Origin: an uncultured Bacteroides sp.
GTDB taxonomy: Bacteria; Bacteroidota; Bacteroidia; Bacteroidales; Bacteroidaceae
Assembly (NCBI RefSeq): GCF_963678425.1
Contig: NZ_OY782854.1
Span: forward strand, 372,001-436,000
Length of the DNA: 64,000 nt
Direction of reading: 5' to 3'
A program made the position numbers and the translations under genes. Below the pieces are notes generated by a model. It searched no databases. It worked only from the letters and a program-made list of their open reading frames with translations, and was not told where the DNA came from. Positions 26,102-37,582 of the stretch are shown here, one piece after another (within the stretch, counting starts at the first letter, position 1; each line of letters opens with the position of its first letter).

Positions 26102-29100
26102 ATGATGATAATAAAACGCCATTTAACGGCTTTTCTTACTCTTCTTATTTCATTGGGGGGATTTGCTCAACAGCAAGTCCCTCAGAATAAAATGGAGGAA
26201 ATCTATGAGAAGATAAAAACGCCTTATAAGTATGGTTTGGTTATTGCGCCAACCACCAATAAATATAAGGTAGACTGCCCGAGTGTATTCAGAGAAGGTA
26301 ATAAGTGGTATATGACTTACCTGATGTATAACGGGCAGAATGGTAAAGATGGTCGTGGATACCAGACTATGCTTGCGGAAAGTGATGATTTGCTTAAGTG
26401 GAAAACTTTGGGAAATTTTCTTTCTTTCCGTGATGGTACCTGGGATACAAATCAGCGTGGTGGTTTCCTTTCATTACTCGATAATACATGGGGTGGAAGT
26501 TATAAACTGAATAAGTTCAAGAATAAATATTGGATGACTTATATTGGTGGCGCTTCTGCCGGATATGAATCCGGACCTTTGAAAATTGGTGTGGCTTTTA
26601 CGAAGAAAAATATTACGAAGGCTCACGAATGGGAAAGTTTGGATAAACCAATATTGAGCCCTGAAGATAAGGATGCTCAGTGGTTTGAAAACATTACTCA
26701 GTATAAGAGCTGTGTTTATTGGGATAAGGATAAAAAACTCGGTAAGCAATTTGTGATGTATTACAATGCCGGCGGTCGTAACCCAAAGACAAATATCAAA
26801 GCGGAAAGAATTGGTATTGCTCTGTCTGATGATATGATTCACTGGAAGAGATATGGAGGTAATCCAATCTTCACTCATGAAGAGGGGCTTACTGCCGATG
26901 CACACATCCAGAAAATGGGTGATGTGTATGTTATGTTCTACTTCAGTGCTTTCCGTAGCTCTAGAAAATATAAAGCATTCAATACTTTTGCCTGCTCGTA
27001 TGATCTTGTTCACTGGACCGATTGGACAGGCGATGACTTGGTTATTCCTTCTAAGGATTATGATAATCTTTTTGCTCACAAATCATGTGTGGTAGAACAT
27101 AAAGGAGTAGTTTATCACTTTTATTGTGGAGTAAACAAGAATGATCAGCGTGGTATTGCAGTTGCTGTTTCAAAACCAATGGGAAAATCGGAAGCTCATT
27201 TTCCTGCTCCGGAACAGACAGGAAAACGAATTATCAGTTCGTTGAATAATGATTGGTATACAGTTGCTGCCGGAGAAAACAGCAATACTTATGATGCATT
27301 TAATGTGACTGCCGACTGGAAGAAAGTTAATCTTCCTCATAACTGGGATGATTATGCGGGATACCGTCAGCTGGTACATGGTAATCGTCACGGTAATGCA
27401 TGGTACAAGAAAGAATTCTACTTGCCGGCTTATGATGCTGATAAGAGATTGTTTATCCGTTTTGATGGAGTAGGCTCTTATGCCACAGTTTATGTAAACG
27501 GCAAAAATATGGGACGCCGTCCAAGTGGTCGCACAACTTTTACTCTTGATGTAACTGATGCTTTGAAACCGGGTGCAAAAAATACAATTGCCGTTAAGGC
27601 AGAGCATCCTTCCATGATTTCAGATATGCCATGGGTTTGTGGTGGTTGTTCTTCTGAATTTGGATTCTCGGAAGGTTCTCAGCCAATGGGAATCTATCGT
27701 CCGGTAACTCTTGAAGTTACAGATAAGGTTCGTATTGAACCGTTCGGTGTACATATATGGAATGATGAAAAAGCTAAGACTGTAAATATTGAAACTGAAA
27801 TAAAGAATTACGGTAACACTGTTGAAACAGTAGAGCTAGTAAGCAAACTTACCGATGAAAATTGGACTCAGGCATTCCGTTTATCAGAAAATGTAACTCT
27901 TCAACCGGGAGAAACAAAGGTGATAAAACAGGTGAGCCCTGAAATTAAAGATGTTCATTTATGGTCGGTTGAAGATCCGTATCTTTACTCATTAGCTTCA
28001 GTGGTAAAACGTGGAGGTAAGAGTACTGACGAGATGACTACTTCTTACGGTATCCGTACGGTAAGCTGGCCGGTACTTCGTAAAGACGGCGACAAGACTT
28101 TCCGTTTGAATGGTAAATCGGTTTTCATTAACGGAGTTTGTGAGTACGAACATCAGTTTGGACAATCTCATGCTTTCTCAAATGAGCAGATTGCTTCTCG
28201 TGTAAAACAAATAAAAGCTGCCGGCTTTAATGCTTTCCGTGATGCTCACCAACCTCATAATTTGTCTTATCAGAATTATTGGGATGAGAGTGGTATTATT
28301 TTCTGGCCTCAGTTCTCGGCACATATATGGTATGATTCTCCTGAATTCCGTAATAACTTTAAAGCATTACTCCGTCAGTGGATAAAGGAACGACGTAATT
28401 CTCCATCTGTAGTGATGTGGGGATTGCAAAACGAAAGTTCTTTGCCAAAGGAATTTGCAGAAGAGTGTGCAAACATTATTCGCGAGATGGATCCAACAGC
28501 CCGAAATCAAAGAATAGTAACCACTTGTAACGGTGGTGAAGGAACAGATTGGGATGTGGTTCAGAACTGGTCGGGTACGTATGGAGGATTTCCTGATAAC
28601 TATAATAATGAAATCAGCAATCAGTTGTTGAATGGTGAATATGGTGCATGGCGTTCTATTGATTTGCACACCGAAGGTGATTTTGATCAGAATGGTGTGT
28701 GGAGCGAAAACAGAATGTGTCAGTTGCTCGAAAAGAAAATTCGCTTGGCTGAGTCTGTAAAGGATAGTTGTTGCGGTCAGTTCCAATGGGTATTTAGCTC
28801 ACACGATAATCCGGGACGTAAACAACCGGATGAGGGTTATCGGTTAATTGATAAAGTGGGACCGTTTAATTATAAAGGCTTGGTTACTCCATGGGAAGAA
28901 CCGGTAGATGCTTACTATATGTATCGTGCAAACTATGTTCCGGCAAAGAAAGATCCAATGGTTTACATTGTGTCTCATACATGGGCTGATCGTTTTGTGA
29001 AGAACAAAGGTCGTATCAACATTGATGTATTCAGTAATTGTGATTCAGTGAAACTATATAATGATGCAACCGATACTCTTTTAATGGGTAAGAAGGTTAA

Positions 29101-30310
29101 TCATGGAGTGGGAACTCATTTTATGTGGGAACACAGAGCTGTTCGTTACAATGTTTTGCGTGCGGTTGGTTATTATGGCGGAAAACCGGTAACTCAGGAT
29201 GTAATTGTTTTGGATGGACTGGAAAAAGCACCTCATTTTGATAAGCTATATACTAATGTTGCTCCTATTTTGAAAGGTGCAGATGATTATAACTATATTT
29301 ACCGAGTAAACTGTGGTGGTGATAAATATACAGATGAATACGGACAGGTTTGGAATGCAGATGTTGCGAAAGGAACAAGCAAAGGCTGGGGCTCTACTTC
29401 ATGGGCGGATGATTATAAAGGACTGAATCCTTACCTTGGAAGTCAGCGATTTACTTCAGACCCGATTGAGGGAACAAAAGACTGGAACCTGTTTGGACAT
29501 TTCCGTTACGGACGTCACAAGCTGGCTTATCATTTCCCTCTTCCAGATGGAGAATACCGTGTGGAATTGTATTTCACTGAACCTTGGCACGGTACTGGTG
29601 GCAGCAAAGATTGCGAAGGTCTTCGTGTGTTTGATGTTGCAGTGAATGATTCTACATATATAAAAGACTTGGATGTCTGGGCTGAATCAGGACATGATGT
29701 TGCTTACAAGAAAGTGGTGAATGCTACTATTAAGGGTGGTGAACTGAAAATATCTTTTCCTGAAGTGAAAGCTGGCCAGGCTGTAATCTCTGCTATTGCT
29801 ATTGCTTCACGTAATAAGGACATTCGTCCGGCAGAGGCTGCTCCTTCAAACGGATGGTCATGGGATAATATAGAACGTGTGGTTACTACTCCTGTGGCTT
29901 CATTACCGGAAGGAAAAGATTCACGCGTTACTGTTACTTATCAGGCCGAAGATGCTTTGATAAAAGGAAAATCTGAAAAGAAACTTCACAGAAAGCAGAC
30001 AGGTGTTTGTTTCCTGAAAGGTAATTCAAACAGTATTGAATGGAACATTAATACAGGTATAGCCAATGTGTATGCTCTTCGGTTTAGTTATATGAATATA
30101 ACTTCGGCTCCAATCAAAGTTCGTGTTCAACTGATTGCTGCCGATGGAAGAATCCTGAAGAATGATGAAATAACCTTTCCGGTTGCTGCAGAAAAATGGA
30201 AAACATTGAGTACTACAACTGGTAGTTATATTAATGCCGGCCATTATAAAGTACGCATCATTGCAGATAACATGAATGGCTTATGGTTTAATGCACTGGA
30301 TGTGCAATAA
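26102..30310 (+). CDS. GH137-GH2 fusion (beta-L-arabinofuranosidase plus beta-glucuronidase) with malectin-like domain
   Basis: The frame is open from 26033, but that region overlaps the previous gene; ATG 26102, 19 bp after its stop, begins a clean signal peptide ending at GGFAQ. The 1402-residue protein has four parts. About 30-360 is a five-bladed propeller (VDCPSVFREGNKWYMTYLMY, HWKRYGGNPIFTHEEG). About 375-880 is GH2, with acid/base Glu778 in LQNES and nucleophile Glu846 in NGEYGAW. A malectin-like domain follows (YRVNCGGDKYTDEYGQVW). Last is a carbohydrate-binding-like tail. The same fusion, BT0996, removes beta-L-arabinofuranose from chain B and beta-glucuronic acid from chain A of RG-II. 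Size and order fit that protein closely. Confidence 0.85.
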   Translation: MMIIKRHLTAFLTLLISLGGFAQQQVPQNKMEEIYEKIKTPYKYGLVIAPTTNKYKVDCPSVFREGNKWYMTYLMYNGQNGKDGRGYQTMLAESDDLLKWKTLGNFLSFRDGTWDTNQRGGFLSLLDNTWGGSYKLNKFKNKYWMTYIGGASAGYESGPLKIGVAFTKKNITKAHEWESLDKPILSPEDKDAQWFENITQYKSCVYWDKDKKLGKQFVMYYNAGGRNPKTNIKAERIGIALSDDMIHWKRYGGNPIFTHEEGLTADAHIQKMGDVYVMFYFSAFRSSRKYKAFNTFACSYDLVHWTDWTGDDLVIPSKDYDNLFAHKSCVVEHKGVVYHFYCGVNKNDQRGIAVAVSKPMGKSEAHFPAPEQTGKRIISSLNNDWYTVAAGENSNTYDAFNVTADWKKVNLPHNWDDYAGYRQLVHGNRHGNAWYKKEFYLPAYDADKRLFIRFDGVGSYATVYVNGKNMGRRPSGRTTFTLDVTDALKPGAKNTIAVKAEHPSMISDMPWVCGGCSSEFGFSEGSQPMGIYRPVTLEVTDKVRIEPFGVHIWNDEKAKTVNIETEIKNYGNTVETVELVSKLTDENWTQAFRLSENVTLQPGETKVIKQVSPEIKDVHLWSVEDPYLYSLASVVKRGGKSTDEMTTSYGIRTVSWPVLRKDGDKTFRLNGKSVFINGVCEYEHQFGQSHAFSNEQIASRVKQIKAAGFNAFRDAHQPHNLSYQNYWDESGIIFWPQFSAHIWYDSPEFRNNFKALLRQWIKERRNSPSVVMWGLQNESSLPKEFAEECANIIREMDPTARNQRIVTTCNGGEGTDWDVVQNWSGTYGGFPDNYNNEISNQLLNGEYGAWRSIDLHTEGDFDQNGVWSENRMCQLLEKKIRLAESVKDSCCGQFQWVFSSHDNPGRKQPDEGYRLIDKVGPFNYKGLVTPWEEPVDAYYMYRANYVPAKKDPMVYIVSHTWADRFVKNKGRINIDVFSNCDSVKLYNDATDTLLMGKKVNHGVGTHFMWEHRAVRYNVLRAVGYYGGKPVTQDVIVLDGLEKAPHFDKLYTNVAPILKGADDYNYIYRVNCGGDKYTDEYGQVWNADVAKGTSKGWGSTSWADDYKGLNPYLGSQRFTSDPIEGTKDWNLFGHFRYGRHKLAYHFPLPDGEYRVELYFTEPWHGTGGSKDCEGLRVFDVAVNDSTYIKDLDVWAESGHDVAYKKVVNATIKGGELKISFPEVKAGQAVISAIAIASRNKDIRPAEAAPSNGWSWDNIERVVTTPVASLPEGKDSRVTVTYQAEDALIKGKSEKKLHRKQTGVCFLKGNSNSIEWNINTGIANVYALRFSYMNITSAPIKVRVQLIAADGRILKNDEITFPVAAEKWKTLSTTTGSYINAGHYKVRIIADNMNGLWFNALDVQ

Positions 30311-30326
30311 TTAAACTTTTGATTAA

Positions 30327-33605
<3,279 letters not shown>

Positions 33606-33985
33606 ATAGTTTTTGATTTGTTTTTAGTTAAGTGTGCCGTTCGAATATTGAAGAACCAATATTTGAACGGTTTTTTTGTTTTTTGCCCATTTTTCATACC
33701 ACCTATTATAAAATGTCCAATGGCTTAGTCTCTTTTTTTTTTGAATATTGAATATAATATGTTGTTTATCAGTTGTTTGTTCTAAATAGACCATTTACGA
33801 GTTGTCCAACGTTTTTTTTGAATGTTCTACTTTTACTTCCTATTTTTGTAATGTCCACTTAAGGCAAAAATAGCTTCAACGAAGATTATCTGATATAGGA
33901 ATCTGAATCTATTTTTTAGATGGATAAAACAGATATTATATTTTAAGTCATCTGATAAACTAAACTAGACTAAACTAAACTAACA
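33606..33985. other. Intergenic stretch with TGTCCA-type motifs and ACTAA repeats
   Basis: After the terminator there are TGTCCA boxes at 33714, 33803 and 33852 and related TGTTCT boxes at 33778 and 33823. Spacing is uneven (20-29 bp in the last four). Close to the next ATG, 33957-33983 is an imperfect tandem run of ACTAA units. I see no coding frame. Confidence 0.55.
33637..33677 (+). terminator. Intrinsic terminator after the beta-galactosidase gene
   Basis: CCGTTCGAATATTG and CAATATTTGAACGG form a 14-bp stem with one mismatch around AAGAAC, followed by seven T. Confidence 0.88.
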
Positions 33986-34411
33986 ATGAATTCTAAAATG
34001 TTAAATCCGTCAATCTTAGCTATCGGCTTTGCCGGGAAAAGCTACTCAGAAGATTTCTCACAACCAAGCAGAATTCAATTAAGCTGTAAGGCTGACTATG
34101 TTAACGCAGAGAAAAAAGTTCTTGAATGCGCAAATTATTTAATATCTAATCCTTTTGATAGGAATAATTTAAATTGGGAGTCTGCTGAAACATTTTTACT
34201 ACTTTGGATAAACGGAACTTCTGATTTTAAATTTAAAATAAATAAAACAGTTTGCAATATTATCCAATCTAATATGGCCTTAATAAGCATATATTTTGCA
34301 TATGCTGCCAAGTTTTTATTGGAAAACAGAGATAAGTCAACAAGCGAAAAAGATATATGCGATAATGTTCTTCCTCTTCTGTTGGATTATTGCAAGAATT
34401 TACGGAACTAA
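33986..34411 (+). CDS. Small protein of unknown function inside the PUL
   Basis: The 141-residue frame starts at an ATG just after ACTAA repeats and ends before its own terminator, so it is a separate transcription unit. There is no clear signal peptide; the sequence begins with a short hydrophobic patch (SILAIGFAGKSYSEDF), then helical segments (VNAEKKVLECANYLI, NLNWESAETFLLLWINGT, NMALISIYFAYAAKFLLEN, and a charged end with DICDNVLPLLLDYCKN). I do not recognise a domain. The predominance of amphipathic helices suggests a compact helical protein. It is cytoplasmic by appearance, which would make it the only cytoplasmic product between two enzyme genes of this locus. I believe that it is real because of its promoter-side and terminator-side signals, but no function can be given. 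Confidence 0.65.
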   Translation: MNSKMLNPSILAIGFAGKSYSEDFSQPSRIQLSCKADYVNAEKKVLECANYLISNPFDRNNLNWESAETFLLLWINGTSDFKFKINKTVCNIIQSNMALISIYFAYAAKFLLENRDKSTSEKDICDNVLPLLLDYCKNLRN

Positions 34412-34460
34412 GTAAAAAAACGATTTTTAAGTTTCAATAATAGGTCTGGTTTTTTATATA

Positions 34461-34506
34461 CACTGTTCAAATGCTGTTTTAATTAGCGTTTGAACGGTGT
34501 TCTTTT
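34461..34506 (+). terminator. Intrinsic terminator after the small unknown gene
   Basis: CACTGTTCAAATGCT and AGCGTTTGAACGGTG form a 15-bp stem with wobble pairs, followed by TTCTTTTG. The inner GTTCAAA/TTTGAAC resembles the terminator at 33637. Confidence 0.75.
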
Positions 34507-34640
34507 GTTGTTAGTTACCTATTGACATATTTAGCTCTTATTGGCTTAAAATTCCACAAAATCAGGCTGCTTATAGTCTCTGAGTTTAAGTTCGGAAGTA
34601 TAGAAGGGTATATAGCCTTTAAAATAAGGACCTAATTGGG

Positions 34641-34670
34641 TACAAAAATGGCTCTTTTTCGTCCTTTTAT
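34641..34670 (+). promoter_or_regulatory. Candidate HTCS operator, site 3
   Basis: TACAAAA at 34641 and TTCGTCCTT at 34658 are 17 bp apart; the ATG is 32 bp after the second box. It is the closest match to site 1. Confidence 0.6.
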
Positions 34671-34689
34671 ATAAAGAATTATAGAAATT

Positions 34690-37554
34690 ATGAAGCATAC
34701 AGTTCTGAATTTGCGAAAAGCAATTGTTTTTTTATCATTGTTTTTAACTTCCTTTTTATATGCTCAGAAGTCTGAGATGGGTACTCTGGTTCAATACCTC
34801 TCAGGTAAAGGCGCCGATGATGCAGTGGCATGGGATTTTTATTGCACTGACGGTCGTAACTCTGGCAAATGGTCAAAAATTATGGTCCCTTCCTGCTGGG
34901 AAACACAGGGGTTCGGGCAGTTTCAATATGGTATAACTTTCTATGGCAAACCTTTTCCTGATGGAATAGCTAAAGAACAGGGACAATATAAACATGAGTT
35001 TGAAGTACCTTCATCATGGCGAGGAAAAAGAATTCGTTTGGTATTCGAGGCTTCCATGACTGATACTGAAGTTAAGGTGAACGGACGCAAGGCTGGTGAA
35101 AAACATCAGGGCGCGTTTTATCGTTTTTCTTACGATGTTACAGATATGTTGAAGTACGGAAAGAAGAACTTACTGGAAGTTACAGTAAGCAAAGAGTCAG
35201 AAAATGCCGGAGTAAATCTGGCAGAGCGCAGAGCCGACTACTGGAACTTTGGTGGAATCTTCCGTCCGGTATTCCTGGAAGCAAAGCCTGCAATGAACAT
35301 TAACCGGATTGCACTTGATGCTAAAGCTGATGGTTCTTTCAAAGCCACTTGTTTCTTAGGTAATGCTACATCGGATAATTTGAGTCTGAAAACAGTGATA
35401 CTTGATGCTGCCGGTAAAAAAGTGAAAGAAACCACTTCTCCTGTAAAAGAGGGTGGCGACTGGACTACAGTTGCATTAAGTCTTTTTTCTCCTAAACTTT
35501 GGTCGGCTGAAACTCCTAATTTATATAAAGCTCAGTTCTCTTTACTTGATAAAGACGGTGCTGTTCTTCATCAGACAGAAGAAAAGTTTGGATTCAGAAC
35601 TATTGAAGTTCGTGAAAGCGATGGACTTTATATCAATGGTGTAAGAGTAAATATCCGTGGAGTAAACCGTCATAGTTTCCGTCCGGAGACTGGTCGAACA
35701 CTGGATCGTGCAAAGAACTACGAAGATGTACGCCTGATTAAAGAAATGAATATGAATTCCGTTCGTTTATCTCACTATCCGGCTGATCCTGCTTTCTATG
35801 AAGCTTGTGATGAACTAGGATTGTATGTGATGAGTGAACTTGGCGGATGGCACGGACATTACGAAACTCCAACTGGCATTAAACTGGCAGAGGAAATGGT
35901 TACCAGAGATGTGAACCATCCTTCTATCATCTGGTGGAGCAATGGTAATGAAAAGGGTTGGAATACAGAATTGGATGGGGAATTCCATAAATGGGATCCT
36001 CAACTTCGCCCCGTGATCCACCCACAAGGAAACTTTAGCGGATTTGAAACTATGCACTATCGTTCTTACGGAGAAAGTCAGGAATATATGCGCTTGCCTC
36101 AAATCTTTATGCCTACAGAGTTTCTGCATGGTTTGTATGATGGTGGACATGGTGCCGGATTGTATGATTACTGGGAAATGATGCGTAAACATCCTCGTTG
36201 TGCGGGTGGCTTTTTATGGGTATTGGCCGATGAAGGAGTGAAACGTGTGGATGAAGACGGACGTATTGATAATCAGGGTAATTTTGCTTGCGATGGAATT
36301 GTTGGCCCTCACCATGAAAAGGAAGGAAGCTTCTTTACTATTAAACAAATATGGTGCCCGGTTCAGGTTATGAACACTAAGCTTGATAAGGGTTTTGACG
36401 GAACTTTCCAGATTGAAAACAGATATGACTTCACTAATATAAATGAATGCAAATTTGTTTGGAAACAGGTTGCTTTCCCTTCTGTATCTGATGCAAATGG
36501 GGCAACAGTATTGAAACAAGGCGAAGTGAAAGGAACCGATATTGTTCCTCATGCAGCCGGCGTACTTAAAACAAATATGCCTGCTATCTCTGATAAAACT
36601 GATGCTGTGTTCTTAACTGTTATTGATAAAAATGGTAAGGAATTGTGGCGCTGGAGCTGGAAGATTGAAGGCAAGGCACAGAAAGAAGATTCAAAATCCG
36701 GTAAAATAGCTTCTTATAAAGAAAGTGACAGTGCTGTAACTGCTACAGTAGCTGATAAAAGCTATACTTTCAGCAAGAAAGATGGTCAATTGAAAGAGGT
36801 TATAAGCAACGGAAAGAAGATTTCATTTGCTAACGGACCGAGATTCATTGGTGCTCGTCGTGCCGACCGTTCATTAGATCAGTTCTATAACCACGATGAT
36901 CCTAATGCGAAGAGTCTGGACAGAACTTACAAGGAATTTACTGATGCAGCTGTATTTGATAAGTTAGCAGTAAAAGAGCAAGGTAATGATTTAGTGATTA
37001 CTGCTTCTTATAAACTTGGAAATATGGAAACTGCTCAGTGGACAGTAAGACCCGACGGTTCATTGGTGTTAAACTATACTTATAATTTCAATGGTGTGGT
37101 TGATTTGATGGGAGTGAGATTTGATTATCCTGAAGATCAGATGCAAAGCAAACGCTGGTTGGGTAATGGTCCTTACCGTGTATGGCAGAACCGTTTGCAC
37201 GGAACAACTTATGATGTATGGGAAAATAAGTACAACGATCCTATCCCTGGTGAATCATTTACTTATCCTGAGTTTAAAGGATACTTTGCAAATTGTTCAT
37301 GGATGAATCTTACAACAACTGAAGGAGTAATTTCAATCACAAATGAAACTCCTAATGTTTATATCGGTGTTTATCAGCCAAGAGACGGACGCGATGCTTT
37401 ACTTTATACGTTGCCTCAAAGCGGTATCTCTGTCTTGGATGTGATTCCTGCAGTAAGAAACAAAGTGAATGCAACAGATTTGATAGGTCCTTCTTCACAA
37501 CCTAAATGGGTGAGCGGACAAAAAACCGGTAAATTGATATTCAACTTCAAATAA
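34690..37554 (+). CDS. GH2 family glycoside hydrolase (putative beta-galacturonidase type)
   Basis: The protein has 954 residues with a signal peptide ending near FLYAQ. A short N-terminal jelly-roll domain (MVPSCWETQGFGQFQYG) and Ig-like domains precede a TIM barrel with RGVNRHSFRPETGR and NSVRLSHYPADPAFYEACDELGLY. The acid/base is Glu421 in WWSNGNEKG and the nucleophile Glu477 in MPTEFLHG. A C-terminal beta-sandwich like that of large galactosidases ends with YRVWQNRLHGTTYDVWENKYND. The nucleophile context differs from the neighbouring beta-galactosidase, so its sugar probably differs. At this place the B. thetaiotaomicron RG-II locus has BT0992, which I recall as acting on beta-linked galacturonic acid of chain A. 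It is the first gene of the unit ending near 40.9 kb. Confidence 0.8.
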   Translation: MKHTVLNLRKAIVFLSLFLTSFLYAQKSEMGTLVQYLSGKGADDAVAWDFYCTDGRNSGKWSKIMVPSCWETQGFGQFQYGITFYGKPFPDGIAKEQGQYKHEFEVPSSWRGKRIRLVFEASMTDTEVKVNGRKAGEKHQGAFYRFSYDVTDMLKYGKKNLLEVTVSKESENAGVNLAERRADYWNFGGIFRPVFLEAKPAMNINRIALDAKADGSFKATCFLGNATSDNLSLKTVILDAAGKKVKETTSPVKEGGDWTTVALSLFSPKLWSAETPNLYKAQFSLLDKDGAVLHQTEEKFGFRTIEVRESDGLYINGVRVNIRGVNRHSFRPETGRTLDRAKNYEDVRLIKEMNMNSVRLSHYPADPAFYEACDELGLYVMSELGGWHGHYETPTGIKLAEEMVTRDVNHPSIIWWSNGNEKGWNTELDGEFHKWDPQLRPVIHPQGNFSGFETMHYRSYGESQEYMRLPQIFMPTEFLHGLYDGGHGAGLYDYWEMMRKHPRCAGGFLWVLADEGVKRVDEDGRIDNQGNFACDGIVGPHHEKEGSFFTIKQIWCPVQVMNTKLDKGFDGTFQIENRYDFTNINECKFVWKQVAFPSVSDANGATVLKQGEVKGTDIVPHAAGVLKTNMPAISDKTDAVFLTVIDKNGKELWRWSWKIEGKAQKEDSKSGKIASYKESDSAVTATVADKSYTFSKKDGQLKEVISNGKKISFANGPRFIGARRADRSLDQFYNHDDPNAKSLDRTYKEFTDAAVFDKLAVKEQGNDLVITASYKLGNMETAQWTVRPDGSLVLNYTYNFNGVVDLMGVRFDYPEDQMQSKRWLGNGPYRVWQNRLHGTTYDVWENKYNDPIPGESFTYPEFKGYFANCSWMNLTTTEGVISITNETPNVYIGVYQPRDGRDALLYTLPQSGISVLDVIPAVRNKVNATDLIGPSSQPKWVSGQKTGKLIFNFK

Positions 37555-37582
37555 TCAGTTACGTCTGAAAAATTCTTGTGAT

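Noticed and set aside
26474..27079. Long antisense frame of about 200 codons opposite the GH137 part
   Set aside because: It lies fully inside a strongly supported gene; composition is Ile/Ser/His-rich as expected of a reverse frame, and it has no start signals or recognisable domain.
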